This document shows positions 8,314-15,337 of a DNA stretch of 25,435 bases, piece after piece. The stretch lies in assembly GCA_034432855.1 (NCBI GenBank), contig DAOUBA010000038.1:1-25435 (forward strand), given 5' to 3'. The position numbers and the translations under genes were made by a program. Source of the DNA: DAOUBA01 sp034432855 (lineage in GTDB: Bacteria > Chloroflexota > Anaerolineae > B4-G1). Position 1 is the stretch's first letter. Each line of letters opens with the position of its first letter. Under the pieces are notes generated by a model. The model was not told the DNA's origin, searched no databases, and worked only from the letters and a program-made list of their open reading frames with translations.

Positions 8314-8354
8314 CCCTCCCCTTCCCTCTCCGCTACGGAGAGGGAAGGGGAGGG
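8314..8354. repeat. Perfect 19-bp C/G-run hairpin, intergenic repeat
   Basis: Arms at 8314-8332 and 8336-8354 pair perfectly around a CTA loop; the left arm is C/T-rich and the right arm A/G-rich. Flanks (CCTAACCCCTCCCTCA on the left, GGGGTGGGGATGGGTGAGG on the right) extend the complementarity imperfectly. It lies in the 367-bp space 8217-8583 between the kinase and the threonine synthase gene. I see no gene in that space, only this hairpin and the one at 8477-8510, and no convincing promoter. It may end or slow transcription from the kinase gene. Confidence 0.8.
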
Positions 8355-8476
8355 CCGGGGTGGGGATGGGTGAGGTCCAGCGTCGCCGGTTCACGGCGGC
8401 GCGGCAATCGGTATTAGCGAGAGCCGCGCTATGGAAAACGTGGCTACACAGGCAACCACACTGTCATCCCCCCTGT

Positions 8477-8510
8477 CCCCTTCTCTCCCCACTGACGGGG
8501 AGAGAAGGGG
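8477..8510. repeat. Perfect 14-bp C/G-run hairpin, intergenic repeat
   Basis: Arms 8477-8490 (CCCCTTCTCTCCCC) and 8497-8510 pair perfectly around an ACTGAC loop. The design is the same as at 8314-8354, 17880-17912 and 20725-20758: pyrimidine-rich arm, short loop, purine-rich arm, with GGGTTGAGG-type flanks. It lies just past the 3' end of the kinase gene. Confidence 0.75.
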
Positions 8511-8583
8511 GATTGGGGTTGAGGGCGAGCGGTTTTGCCGCCCGCCCTCAACCCGACGCCGCGCAGCGGCCTCGGAAAGATCG

Positions 8584-11500
8584 CTAAGTCGTCAGCATCC
8601 TGATCGGTGCGACGTCCTTGATCTGGCTTATCGCCGCTCGTGTCGTCTCAGTTCTTCTTGGGCCCCCGGCGGTCGAAGTAGCCGGGGGGGGCGAAGTGCG
8701 CACGGTGCCTTCTTGCGTCCGGGCGTCCAGTGGCAGGTACACGGTGAAGGTGGACCCTACGCCCAGTTTGCTCTTCACGGTGATCGTGCCGCCGTGCAGG
8801 GTTACCAGGTGGCGGGTGATCGCCAGCCCCAGACCGGTGCCTTCTCTGCCGCGTGCACGGGAACTGTCAATTCGCTGGAAACGTTCGAAGAGTCTCTTCT
8901 GGTCGGCCTCGCTGATGCCGATGCCGGTGTCTTCGACCTCCAGGCAGGCCCAGCCGTTTTGGGTAAAGACGCGGAGCGTGACCCGTCCCTCGTCGGTGAA
9001 CTTGATCGCGTTGGAGAGCAGGTTGTTGAGGATCTGGTTGAGTCGCACCGGGTCGCCCCAGATCGTGGGGAGGTCTTGGCCGACCTCGACTTCGAACTCG
9101 ATGGGCTTGTTCACCAAGAGTCCCGAAACGCTGCTGATGGCTGCATCTATCACCGATTGGAGTGGCACCTGCTCCGGGTTCAGGGTCAGATGGCCAGCTT
9201 CGATCTTGGCCAGGTCGAGCACGCCGTTGATGAGGTTGAGCAGGTGCTTGCCGTTGTCATAGATCGCCTGTACATCCTCGCGCAACTCCGGGTCGAGTTC
9301 GCTATCCAGGCCCATCAGCATGACCTCGGTGTAGCCGATGATGGAGTTGAGCGGCGTGCGGAGTTCGTGGCTCATGCTGGCCAGGAACTCGCTCTTGAGT
9401 CGGTCTACCTCCTTCAACCGCTCGGCAGTGCGCAGGTTTTCGTCGTTCAGGTGGGCGATCTGTAGCGCCGTAGCCCCTTGTTCGGCGAGAGCCTGGTAGA
9501 GGATCAATTTCGTGGCATCGAAATAAGCCTCTTGCCTGGATGCGGTGACGATAGCCCCTAGCCAGTTCTCACCCGCTGTGATGGGGACGATGGCCAGGCT
9601 GATCCAACCTTCCTGGCGGGCGATTCCCCGGGTGCCTTCATCCACGCGCTCATCGCGGAACACGTTGGGTGATGCAAACGGTATGTCCGGCGTAATGAGC
9701 TCTACGAGCGGGAACTCGGAGGCCGGGAAGCGAGTATCTCGAGGAGTTGGCGGGATGCCGCTCTCGAAACTCAGGGAGCGGCGGCTGATGAGTGTAAGGC
9801 CGCCGTCCTCGCTCCGCTCGACGGTCATGACATCCACGCTTGCCTGTGGATACAGGCTGGCCTGCTCGGCCAGCACGTTCAATACTTCTTCCTCCGTCCT
9901 GGCACCTGCGAGGGCGCGGCTTACGCGCAAGCGGATCTGTGTCTGTTCAAAGGCTGTGGCGGTCTGCAGCGCGGTAGCAATCTGTCCGGCCAGGGTGGTG
10001 AAGGTGTCCACGTCGGCCTGGGTGAAGCGGTTGACGCGATCGTCCTGAACGTCCAACACGCCCAGGACTCGGTCGCCGATGATCAGGGGGATCGAGACTT
10101 CGGAGCGCGTCTGCGGCAGAAGCGGGTTGGGCAGGAAGTCAGGTTCCTGGCTGGTGTCGTTTGCCAGGATGGTTTCATGTTCGCGTGCGGCGCGGGCGAC
10201 CATACTCCTTTCGGCATCGAGCGGGATGGCGTGACCGCGCTTGCGCAGCACGCGGCCCACCTCGCCGGCGCCGGCGCGCATCACCAACTGGCCTGTCGCT
10301 TCGTCCACCAGGTAGACGTGGGCGTGATACAACCCGAAGCGGCTCTGCAGGAGTTCGACCACCTGCTCCAGTAGTTGTTCGGGGTCGAGGATGGTGCCCA
10401 GTCGCCGGGCGATCTCGGCGGCAACACGGAGTTGGTCGGTAAAGACGGTCAGCGCCTCGGTCTGCTCGGTGATGCGGGCGAGCAGGTTGCTGTTTTCGAA
10501 GAGGATGGCGATCTGATCGGCCATGGACTGGAAGAGCGCGACGGTGCTGGTTCCGAATCGGCCCGGCACGCGGTCCTGCGCGTCGAGCACGCCGATGATC
10601 TCGTCGCCCAGTTTCAGCGGCACGACCAGTTCGGATTTGGTTTCGGGGAGCAGGGGGTTGGGCATGAAGTCGGGGGACTGCGTCACGTCGGCCACCAGTA
10701 CCGGTTCGCCGGTGTGGATGGCCTTGGTGACGAGCGCGGTGGCGTCTAGCGGAATCTTGTGCTTGCGTTGCAGGAGTTGTCGCCCCGCGTAGCCGGTGGA
10801 TTGGCGCAGGACGGCCGCCCCCTGCTCCCGATCCACGATGTACACCTGGGCGTGGTAGAGGTTGAATTGATCGCGGATGAGGTTCACGACCAGGTCCAGG
10901 AGTTCCTCCGGGGACACACGTTCGCTGGCGGCGAAAGTGACACGCTGGCTGGCCTCCAGTTCACGGGTGCGCAGTTCCAGCCCGGAGATGAGTTCGCGCA
11001 ACCGCGCGGTCATGTCGTTGAAGGCTCCGGCCAGTCTGATCACCTCGGCCGGCCCGGTCGGGCTTGCCTGCAGGTTCAGCTCACCCCCGGCGATACGGGC
11101 GGCCACGTCGGTCAGGGCGAGCACGGGGGTCGCCAACCGCCGCGCGATGTAGGCGCCTACGAGTCCGGCCAGCGTGACGACGACCAGCAGGATCAACACC
11201 GAGATGACCGTGCTGCGGATGACCGGCCTGTAGGCCTCCGCTACCGGCAGTTCGATCACGACGGCCCAGTCGGGCATTCCCAGCGGCACGTAGGACGTGA
11301 CAGCAGGATTCCCGTTGATGCCTGTGGATACATTCACCGGAGTTTCATCCACGGGTGCGGGACTGTTCACGAACTCGGCGACTTCCTCCAGTTTGCGCAC
11401 ATTCTCGCCGCGCAGGACGCGGGAGATGTCGCTGAAGGCAAGCAGGTTGCCTTGCCTGTCAACCACGTAGGCCAGGCCCCTCTCACCGATCTGCAACCTG

Positions 11501-12090
11501 TCCACCAGGTCCCACATGAATTTCAGGTTCACCTCGGCCAGCAACGTTCCCTGAAACCCTCCAAAGACATCCTGAACCGGGACCGCAAGAATCACCATGG
11601 GCTCGCTGGTTACGTCGTCAACGTACACCGGGCTGATGTATCTGTTCCCTTGCATCACCTGCGAAAACAGATCGCTTCCGGCTCGTGCCATCAACTTCTC
11701 CACCGACACCTGCGATATGCGCGAGAACGCCGCCAGTTCCCGTTCTTGTGGGTCCAGTAGCACCACCTGGCGAAAGGCAAGGTCAAGACCCAACAGGTTC
11801 CCCAGGATGTTCTCTCGCTCCTGTCGTGAAGCAAGGTCCAGGTTGCCCACCTTGACCACGGTTTCCAACTCGCTGAACTTTTCCTGGACAAAGCCGGCGA
11901 CGGTATTGGCCGCCTCTCGAGCGATGATCTGCTGTCTGCTGGCGACGTTCTCCTGTTGCGCCTGGAAGTTGAAGAGTATCTGGGAAAGACTGGCAACCAG
12001 CAGCGCGACGGCGCTCAAGGCCGCGAAGGCAGTGGTTAGAGTAGTGACCAGGTTGCGCGATCGTTTGGGTTCTTCTATCTGCATAGACAT
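8584..12090 (-). CDS. Membrane sensor histidine kinase: Cache-like sensor, HAMP, three GAF domains, HisKA, HATPase
   Basis: A 1168-residue kinase. A membrane span at ~14-40 and another at ~291-314 bound a ~250-residue external region that looks like a double-Cache domain (LAYVVDRQGNLLAF; PLGMPDWAVVIELP). HAMP follows (~315-370), then GAF1 (~390-540), GAF2 (~560-715) and GAF3 (~730-880). GAF1 and GAF2 are near-duplicates, sharing FxLYHAxVYxVD, DFxPNPLLP and VLDxQD. HisKA has the phosphoacceptor H908 (SMSHELRTPLN). The ATPase has an N box (NNLLSNAIKF), DTGIGI at 1054-1059 and GTGLGL at 1084-1089. A ~45-residue Pro/Thr/Arg tail ends it. The start at 12090 is preferred over an in-frame start at 12228 because AGAGGTG (12096-12102) precedes it and the extra residues match nothing. 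It has no receiver domain, so partners must be separate; the receivers downstream are candidates. Confidence 0.92.
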   Translation of the reverse strand: MSMQIEEPKRSRNLVTTLTTAFAALSAVALLVASLSQILFNFQAQQENVASRQQIIAREAANTVAGFVQEKFSELETVVKVGNLDLASRQERENILGNLLGLDLAFRQVVLLDPQERELAAFSRISQVSVEKLMARAGSDLFSQVMQGNRYISPVYVDDVTSEPMVILAVPVQDVFGGFQGTLLAEVNLKFMWDLVDRLQIGERGLAYVVDRQGNLLAFSDISRVLRGENVRKLEEVAEFVNSPAPVDETPVNVSTGINGNPAVTSYVPLGMPDWAVVIELPVAEAYRPVIRSTVISVLILLVVVTLAGLVGAYIARRLATPVLALTDVAARIAGGELNLQASPTGPAEVIRLAGAFNDMTARLRELISGLELRTRELEASQRVTFAASERVSPEELLDLVVNLIRDQFNLYHAQVYIVDREQGAAVLRQSTGYAGRQLLQRKHKIPLDATALVTKAIHTGEPVLVADVTQSPDFMPNPLLPETKSELVVPLKLGDEIIGVLDAQDRVPGRFGTSTVALFQSMADQIAILFENSNLLARITEQTEALTVFTDQLRVAAEIARRLGTILDPEQLLEQVVELLQSRFGLYHAHVYLVDEATGQLVMRAGAGEVGRVLRKRGHAIPLDAERSMVARAAREHETILANDTSQEPDFLPNPLLPQTRSEVSIPLIIGDRVLGVLDVQDDRVNRFTQADVDTFTTLAGQIATALQTATAFEQTQIRLRVSRALAGARTEEEVLNVLAEQASLYPQASVDVMTVERSEDGGLTLISRRSLSFESGIPPTPRDTRFPASEFPLVELITPDIPFASPNVFRDERVDEGTRGIARQEGWISLAIVPITAGENWLGAIVTASRQEAYFDATKLILYQALAEQGATALQIAHLNDENLRTAERLKEVDRLKSEFLASMSHELRTPLNSIIGYTEVMLMGLDSELDPELREDVQAIYDNGKHLLNLINGVLDLAKIEAGHLTLNPEQVPLQSVIDAAISSVSGLLVNKPIEFEVEVGQDLPTIWGDPVRLNQILNNLLSNAIKFTDEGRVTLRVFTQNGWACLEVEDTGIGISEADQKRLFERFQRIDSSRARGREGTGLGLAITRHLVTLHGGTITVKSKLGVGSTFTVYLPLDARTQEGTVRTSPPPATSTAGGPRRTETTRAAISQIKDVAPIRMLTT

Positions 12091-12343
12091 CTTCTCACCT
12101 CTTAGACTAATCTGCATCCCTGGACTTATTGCCTTCTCGAAGGCCGTTCTGGCCAGGTCGGCGTCAGAGATGCTCCTAAGTTTTATACCGAGCACCACAC
12201 GATAACCGGCTGCGGCAACAGGCCGCACGATGATACCTTCAGTGGAGATGCCAACCCATCTCCACCTGGCTCAATGGGCGATTCCCGATCATCTGGGGGT
12301 TGGCCCAGAGAGGCTTGGCCTCTTGGTTACGTTCACGTACGTA

Positions 12344-13360
12344 CTAGCGAATGATTTCGGCTGCCTGCGCCAGCAGGCCCTCGGGCACCGTCAGCCCCAG
12401 TTCTTGGGCCACTTTATAATTGATGTACAGGTCCTGCTCCGGGGTGACCACCGGGATGGTGCCGGCCGGGGTGCCCTTCAGGATTTTGTCGGCCAGGGGC
12501 GCGGCCAATTCCCCCACCTTGATGAGATCATTGGCGTTCCCGAAAACCGCTCCTGCCTGTACGGTATAGAGCAGGCTGCCGCCCAGCGGCACCTTGTGTT
12601 CCGCGGCGAACTGACAGAGCACCGCCAGAGTATCCGCCGCGTGGTTGAAGCCATCTGGCATCAGGATCATGGCATCCAGGCCGAGATCGTCCACTGCGGC
12701 ACGCGCTGCCAGATCGGCCTCGATGTCGGCGAAGCTGGTGGCGGGGGCCTCCACCAATGTGACACCCAAGGACGGCGCCGCCGAGCGCAGTGTCTCGAGT
12801 GCAGCAGCGGTGTTGGGGTTGTTTACGTCATAGCCTATCCACACGCGTTCGACCTCCGGCGCTATCTCGAGCAGGACCTCCAGGCGTTTGATCATCATTT
12901 CGTGGCCGGGGTAACGCACGCCGGTGATGTTCCCGCCGGGTTGGCGCACGCTTTCTATCAGACCGGTCCCTTCTGTAACCGCGTAGGCAAACACTACAGG
13001 AATATCCGTCCCCTCCGTCGCTGCCTTAGCGGCCATGGCCCCCGGAGTGGAACCTGCCGTGAAAATCAGGTCCACCTTATCGGCCACGAATTGTCTGGCG
13101 ATCTCTGGCGCCCCAGCCATGTTTGCGCCTGCGTCCGGCGCGTCATATACGATGTTCTCGCCCTCCACGTAGCCCAACTCGGCCATCCTGGCCTTGAAGC
13201 CATCGGCTATGACGGCGAAAGCCCCTCCTTGTATGATGCCCACCCGGTACACCTTGGGCTTGGGGGCGCAACCGCCCAAGAGCGGAGCCAACACCATCGC
13301 TCCAATGAGCAGCGCGCACAATGCTCCGATTCTACTCCAAAGACCTCTTTTCTCGTTCAT
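12344..13360 (-). CDS. ABC_sub_bind-family substrate-binding lipoprotein, orphan (no permease or ATPase nearby)
   Basis: A 338-residue secreted binding protein with a lipoprotein signal: basic N-terminus (NEKR), hydrophobic core, and lipobox LLGGC with the lipidated cysteine at 31. The mature part reads as the ABC_sub_bind (TrpX-like) family: YRVGIIQGGAF, DGFKARMAELGYVEGENI, ARQFVADKVDLIFTAGSTP, IPVVFAYAVT and GNITGVRYP. Some known members of the family bind aromatic amino acids; the ligand here is not shown. GGAG lies 8 nt before the ATG. No transporter permease or ATPase gene is in the window. Instead it sits between a double-receiver gene and a membrane kinase on the same strand, which suggests it may deliver ligand to the kinase sensor. 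The 253-bp space after it (12091-12343) holds no gene that I can support. Confidence 0.88.
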   Translation of the reverse strand: MNEKRGLWSRIGALCALLIGAMVLAPLLGGCAPKPKVYRVGIIQGGAFAVIADGFKARMAELGYVEGENIVYDAPDAGANMAGAPEIARQFVADKVDLIFTAGSTPGAMAAKAATEGTDIPVVFAYAVTEGTGLIESVRQPGGNITGVRYPGHEMMIKRLEVLLEIAPEVERVWIGYDVNNPNTAAALETLRSAAPSLGVTLVEAPATSFADIEADLAARAAVDDLGLDAMILMPDGFNHAADTLAVLCQFAAEHKVPLGGSLLYTVQAGAVFGNANDLIKVGELAAPLADKILKGTPAGTIPVVTPEQDLYINYKVAQELGLTVPEGLLAQAAEIIR

Positions 13361-13407
13361 CTTTTCATCTCCTATGATTGGTTACTGCTTCTGCATGTGC
13401 AAGACCT

Positions 13408-13536
13408 TCACGGTATCGTTCTTCCTGTGGTTGAACATGTCCTCCACCAGAATGAATTCATAGCGCCTCCTAACTCTTCCCGCCACTTGATAGTCTGCAA
13501 CCGCATCGTCCTACGGATGACCACGGCTACGGTCAT
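13408..13536 (-). CDS. Possible small ORF (42 aa) overlapping the stop of the double-receiver gene
   Basis: An ATG at 13534-13536 overlaps the TGA of the upstream gene (ATGA) and opens 42 codons (MTVAVVIRRTMRL...). An inner ATG in the same frame (MNSFWW, starting at 13461) has AGGAGG just before it. The product has no recognisable domain. In another frame the same stretch ends in EFILVEDMFNHRKND...LHMQKQ before a stop near the binding-protein ribosome site, so a frameshifted remnant is equally possible. Reported mainly because it fills the gap between two real genes with plausible start signals. Confidence 0.22.
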   Translation of the reverse strand: MTVAVVIRRTMRLQTIKWREELGGAMNSFWWRTCSTTGRTIP

Positions 13537-14327
13537 TCTTTTCCCGTCAGCCGGTCCACCAACGTCACGAGGGAGGCGATGGAGACCGGCTTCTCCAGAT
13601 AGAACTCGACTTCCAGGCCCTCGGCGATGTGGCGATATACCGGGTCGGCGGACACGACGACGATCTGCGTGCCGTTTTCTCTCAGCGCCTCGCCGTGCTC
13701 GCGCAGCAGGTCGGTGCCGCGCTCGCGGCCCATGTGGATGTCGCAGAGGAACACGTCGAAGTGGTTGCGGGCCAGCAGGTCACGAGCCTCGTGGAGCGTC
13801 CTGGCCTCGTATACCGCGTAGCCGGACTTGCGCAGCGCCTTGGCATACAGGCGGCTCTGGCTGGGATCGTCTTCCATCAGCAAGACCGTTCGAGGCGCTT
13901 CGGCTTCCTTGCTCTGAGAGTCTTCCGCCACGGTCCCGAGACGATCCTTCTCGCTTCGGCCCTTGCCCATCTTGCGGATGATCGGTAACAAAGCGACGCG
14001 CATGGTGGATTTGGGGATGAAGGCGTCTGCGCCGGCGGCCAGCGCCGCTTTGCGAAAGTTCGGAGTGTCCATCACCGTCAGGGCAATGATGGCCGTGTCG
14101 GGCAACAACTGCTTGAGGGGACCGATGACGCTCAACCCAGACATACCGGGCATCATCATGTCGAGCAGGATCACCCGCGGCCGCAAGTCTCCAGCCTTCT
14201 CCAGGGCCTCCTGGCCGCTGCTACACGCTCCAACGACGGCCACCTCTTTACACGTCTCCAGAAACTGGGTGGCCGTGCTCAGAAACAAGGGACTATCGTC
14301 CACGAGCATCACGGAAATCGGTTCCAT
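13533..14327 (-). CDS. Double-receiver response regulator (REC-REC) without output domain
   Basis: A 264-residue protein made of two receiver domains joined by a ~25-residue charged linker. REC1 (1-120) has D10/D11, phosphoacceptor D56 (VILLDMMMPGMSG), T84 and K106, and resembles NarL/CheB-type receivers (VMLVDDSPLF). REC2 (~146-264) has E152/D153/D154, phosphoacceptor D196 (VFLCDIHMGRERG), S226 and K246 (LEKPVS). No DNA-binding or enzymatic domain is present, so it probably moves or integrates phosphoryl signals. It is the first gene of the minus-strand series that continues with the binding protein and the large kinase. Its 5' leader contains the GTT-type tetramer repeat at 14344-14407; only a weak GGGAT ribosome site precedes the ATG. 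Confidence 0.9.
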   Translation of the reverse strand: MEPISVMLVDDSPLFLSTATQFLETCKEVAVVGACSSGQEALEKAGDLRPRVILLDMMMPGMSGLSVIGPLKQLLPDTAIIALTVMDTPNFRKAALAAGADAFIPKSTMRVALLPIIRKMGKGRSEKDRLGTVAEDSQSKEAEAPRTVLLMEDDPSQSRLYAKALRKSGYAVYEARTLHEARDLLARNHFDVFLCDIHMGRERGTDLLREHGEALRENGTQIVVVSADPVYRHIAEGLEVEFYLEKPVSIASLVTLVDRLTGKE

Positions 14328-14343
14328 TGGAATATCCCGCCCG

Positions 14344-14407
14344 GGTTGGTTAGTTGGTTGGTTAGTTGGTTAGTTGGTTAGTTGGTTGGTTAGTTGGTTA
14401 GTTGGTT
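14344..14407. repeat. Sixteen (G/A)GTT tetramers in the leader of the double-receiver gene
   Basis: From 14344 the sequence is a clean series of four-base units, each GGTT or AGTT, in the order G G A G G A G A G A G G A G A G (first base only), then decays (GGCT, GGAG). It begins 17 bp upstream of the ATG of the minus-strand double-receiver gene. The surrounding space (14328-14695) has no gene; besides this it holds the heptamer array at 14625-14694 and a possible -10 box at 14515-14520. Confidence 0.9.
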
Positions 14408-14514
14408 GGCTGGAGATGCCCGCGCTTGCTAGCGCAACCTGGTCCGGTAGGGTAGGGTATCGAATGCCGGTCGGAGCATCGGGCATCCGCGCCAACACGC
14501 TTTCAGTATAACGG

Positions 14515-14520
14515 TTGGGA
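14515..14520 (-). promoter_or_regulatory. Possible -10 box for the double-receiver gene
   Basis: TATACT on the minus strand is a good -10 match, but no -35 is recognisable at the proper distance. If used, it would put the whole tetramer array into a ~180-nt 5' leader of the double-receiver mRNA. Confidence 0.3.
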
Positions 14521-14624
14521 GGCGGGCTGTGAAGCGCAGAAAACCCTGATTCTGCAGGCGGAGGAAGCGGGAAAATACGGGGCGGCTCCGTAGAAACTGC
14601 GGGGGTGAGGCGTAACGTATAGCC

Positions 14625-14694
14625 TTACGTCTTACGTGTTACGTTTTACGCTTTACGTTTTACGTTTCACGTTTTACGCGTTACGTTTCACGCC
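14625..14694. repeat. Ten tandem heptamers TTACGTN directly after the LuxR-type regulator gene
   Basis: Ten head-to-tail seven-base units fill 14625-14694 exactly: five are TTACGT(C/G/T), and the others differ by TC for TT at the start or GC for GT inside (for example TTACGCT, TCACGTT, TTACGCG). The array ends one base short of the stop codon of the minus-strand regulator gene (14696-14698). There is no spacer, so it is not a CRISPR. On the minus strand it reads as AACGTAA-type units. Confidence 0.92.
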
Positions 14695-14695
14695 T

Positions 14696-15337
14696 TCAAT
14701 CGAGGAGGCCATGTTCGCGGGCGTAACGCACCAATTCGGCGCGGCCGCGCAGGCCGAGTTTGTCCATGATGTTAGCACGGTGGCTTTCGACCGTGCGCAC
14801 GCTGAGGCTCAAGAGGTCGGCGATCTCGCGGTTGGTGTAGCCCTGGGCGATCAGGCGCAGAACCTCGGTGTCGCGCGGGGTCAACGACTCGATAGGCCGT
14901 TCGTCGGCCGGGGAAGATGGGACCAGGCCCTTTAACAACGCACGGGTCATGGCTGGATGAACATACAGGTCGCCGCGCCAGACCACGCGAACAGCGTTGA
15001 TGAGTTCGGTTTCCACGGCGCGCTTGACGATGTACCCGGCGGCACCGGCCTGGATGGCCTCCCGCAGCAGGCGTTCGTCCTCGTGGACGGTGAGGATGAG
15101 CACGCGCGTCTCCGGCAGCGCGGCCTTGATGCGCCGGGTCACCTCGATGCCGCCCAGGTCGGGCATGCTCAGGTCCAGCAACACCACGTCCGGGCGCAGT
15201 TCGTTGGCCAGGCGCAGCGTCTCGTGGCCGGCGGTCGCCTCACCCACCACTTGCATGTCGGGCTCGGCGTTGAGCAGGACACGCAGGCCGGCCCTCAGTA
15301 CACCGTGGTCATCCGCGATCAGGATACGAATGGGCAT
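14696..15337 (-). CDS. NarL/FixJ-type response regulator (REC plus LuxR HTH)
   Basis: A 213-residue regulator. The receiver (1-~120) has D9/D10, phosphoacceptor D55 (VVLLDLSMPDLGG), T83 and K105. The LuxR-type helix-turn-helix covers ~148-213 (ESLTPRDTEVLRLIAQG, then SVRTVESHRANIMDKLGL). It should bind DNA as a dimer after phosphorylation. The start at 15337 is chosen because GGAGGTG lies ~6 nt upstream and the receiver's first strand follows at once; a start 14 codons earlier has no ribosome site. Its first 29 nt overlap the end of the kinase gene, so the two are co-transcribed and probably translationally coupled, making this the cognate output of that kinase. Targets are unknown. Confidence 0.95.
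   Translation of the reverse strand: MPIRILIADDHGVLRAGLRVLLNAEPDMQVVGEATAGHETLRLANELRPDVVLLDLSMPDLGGIEVTRRIKAALPETRVLILTVHEDERLLREAIQAGAAGYIVKRAVETELINAVRVVWRGDLYVHPAMTRALLKGLVPSSPADERPIESLTPRDTEVLRLIAQGYTNREIADLLSLSVRTVESHRANIMDKLGLRGRAELVRYAREHGLLD

Noticed and set aside
10759..11760. Plus-strand open frame (333 codons) opposite the large kinase
   Set aside because: Antisense shadow: low-complexity Gln/His/Asp-rich product without domains.
12091..12228. Upstream extension of the large kinase by 46 codons
   Set aside because: No ribosome site at 12228, whereas AGAGGTG precedes 12090; the extra residues do not resemble a sensor-kinase N-terminus.
12229..12343. RNA gene or regulatory element between the binding protein and the kinase
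   Set aside because: Only a short palindrome (GTACGTAC) and a lone TATAAA-like box are seen; not enough to support a feature.
12230..13981. Long plus-strand open frame (583 codons)
   Set aside because: It runs antisense across the binding-protein and double-receiver genes, both with clear motifs and ribosome sites; its product is His/Arg-rich and matches nothing.
14344..14694. CRISPR array
   Set aside because: The units are 4 and 7 bases long, are contiguous without spacers, and no cas genes are present.
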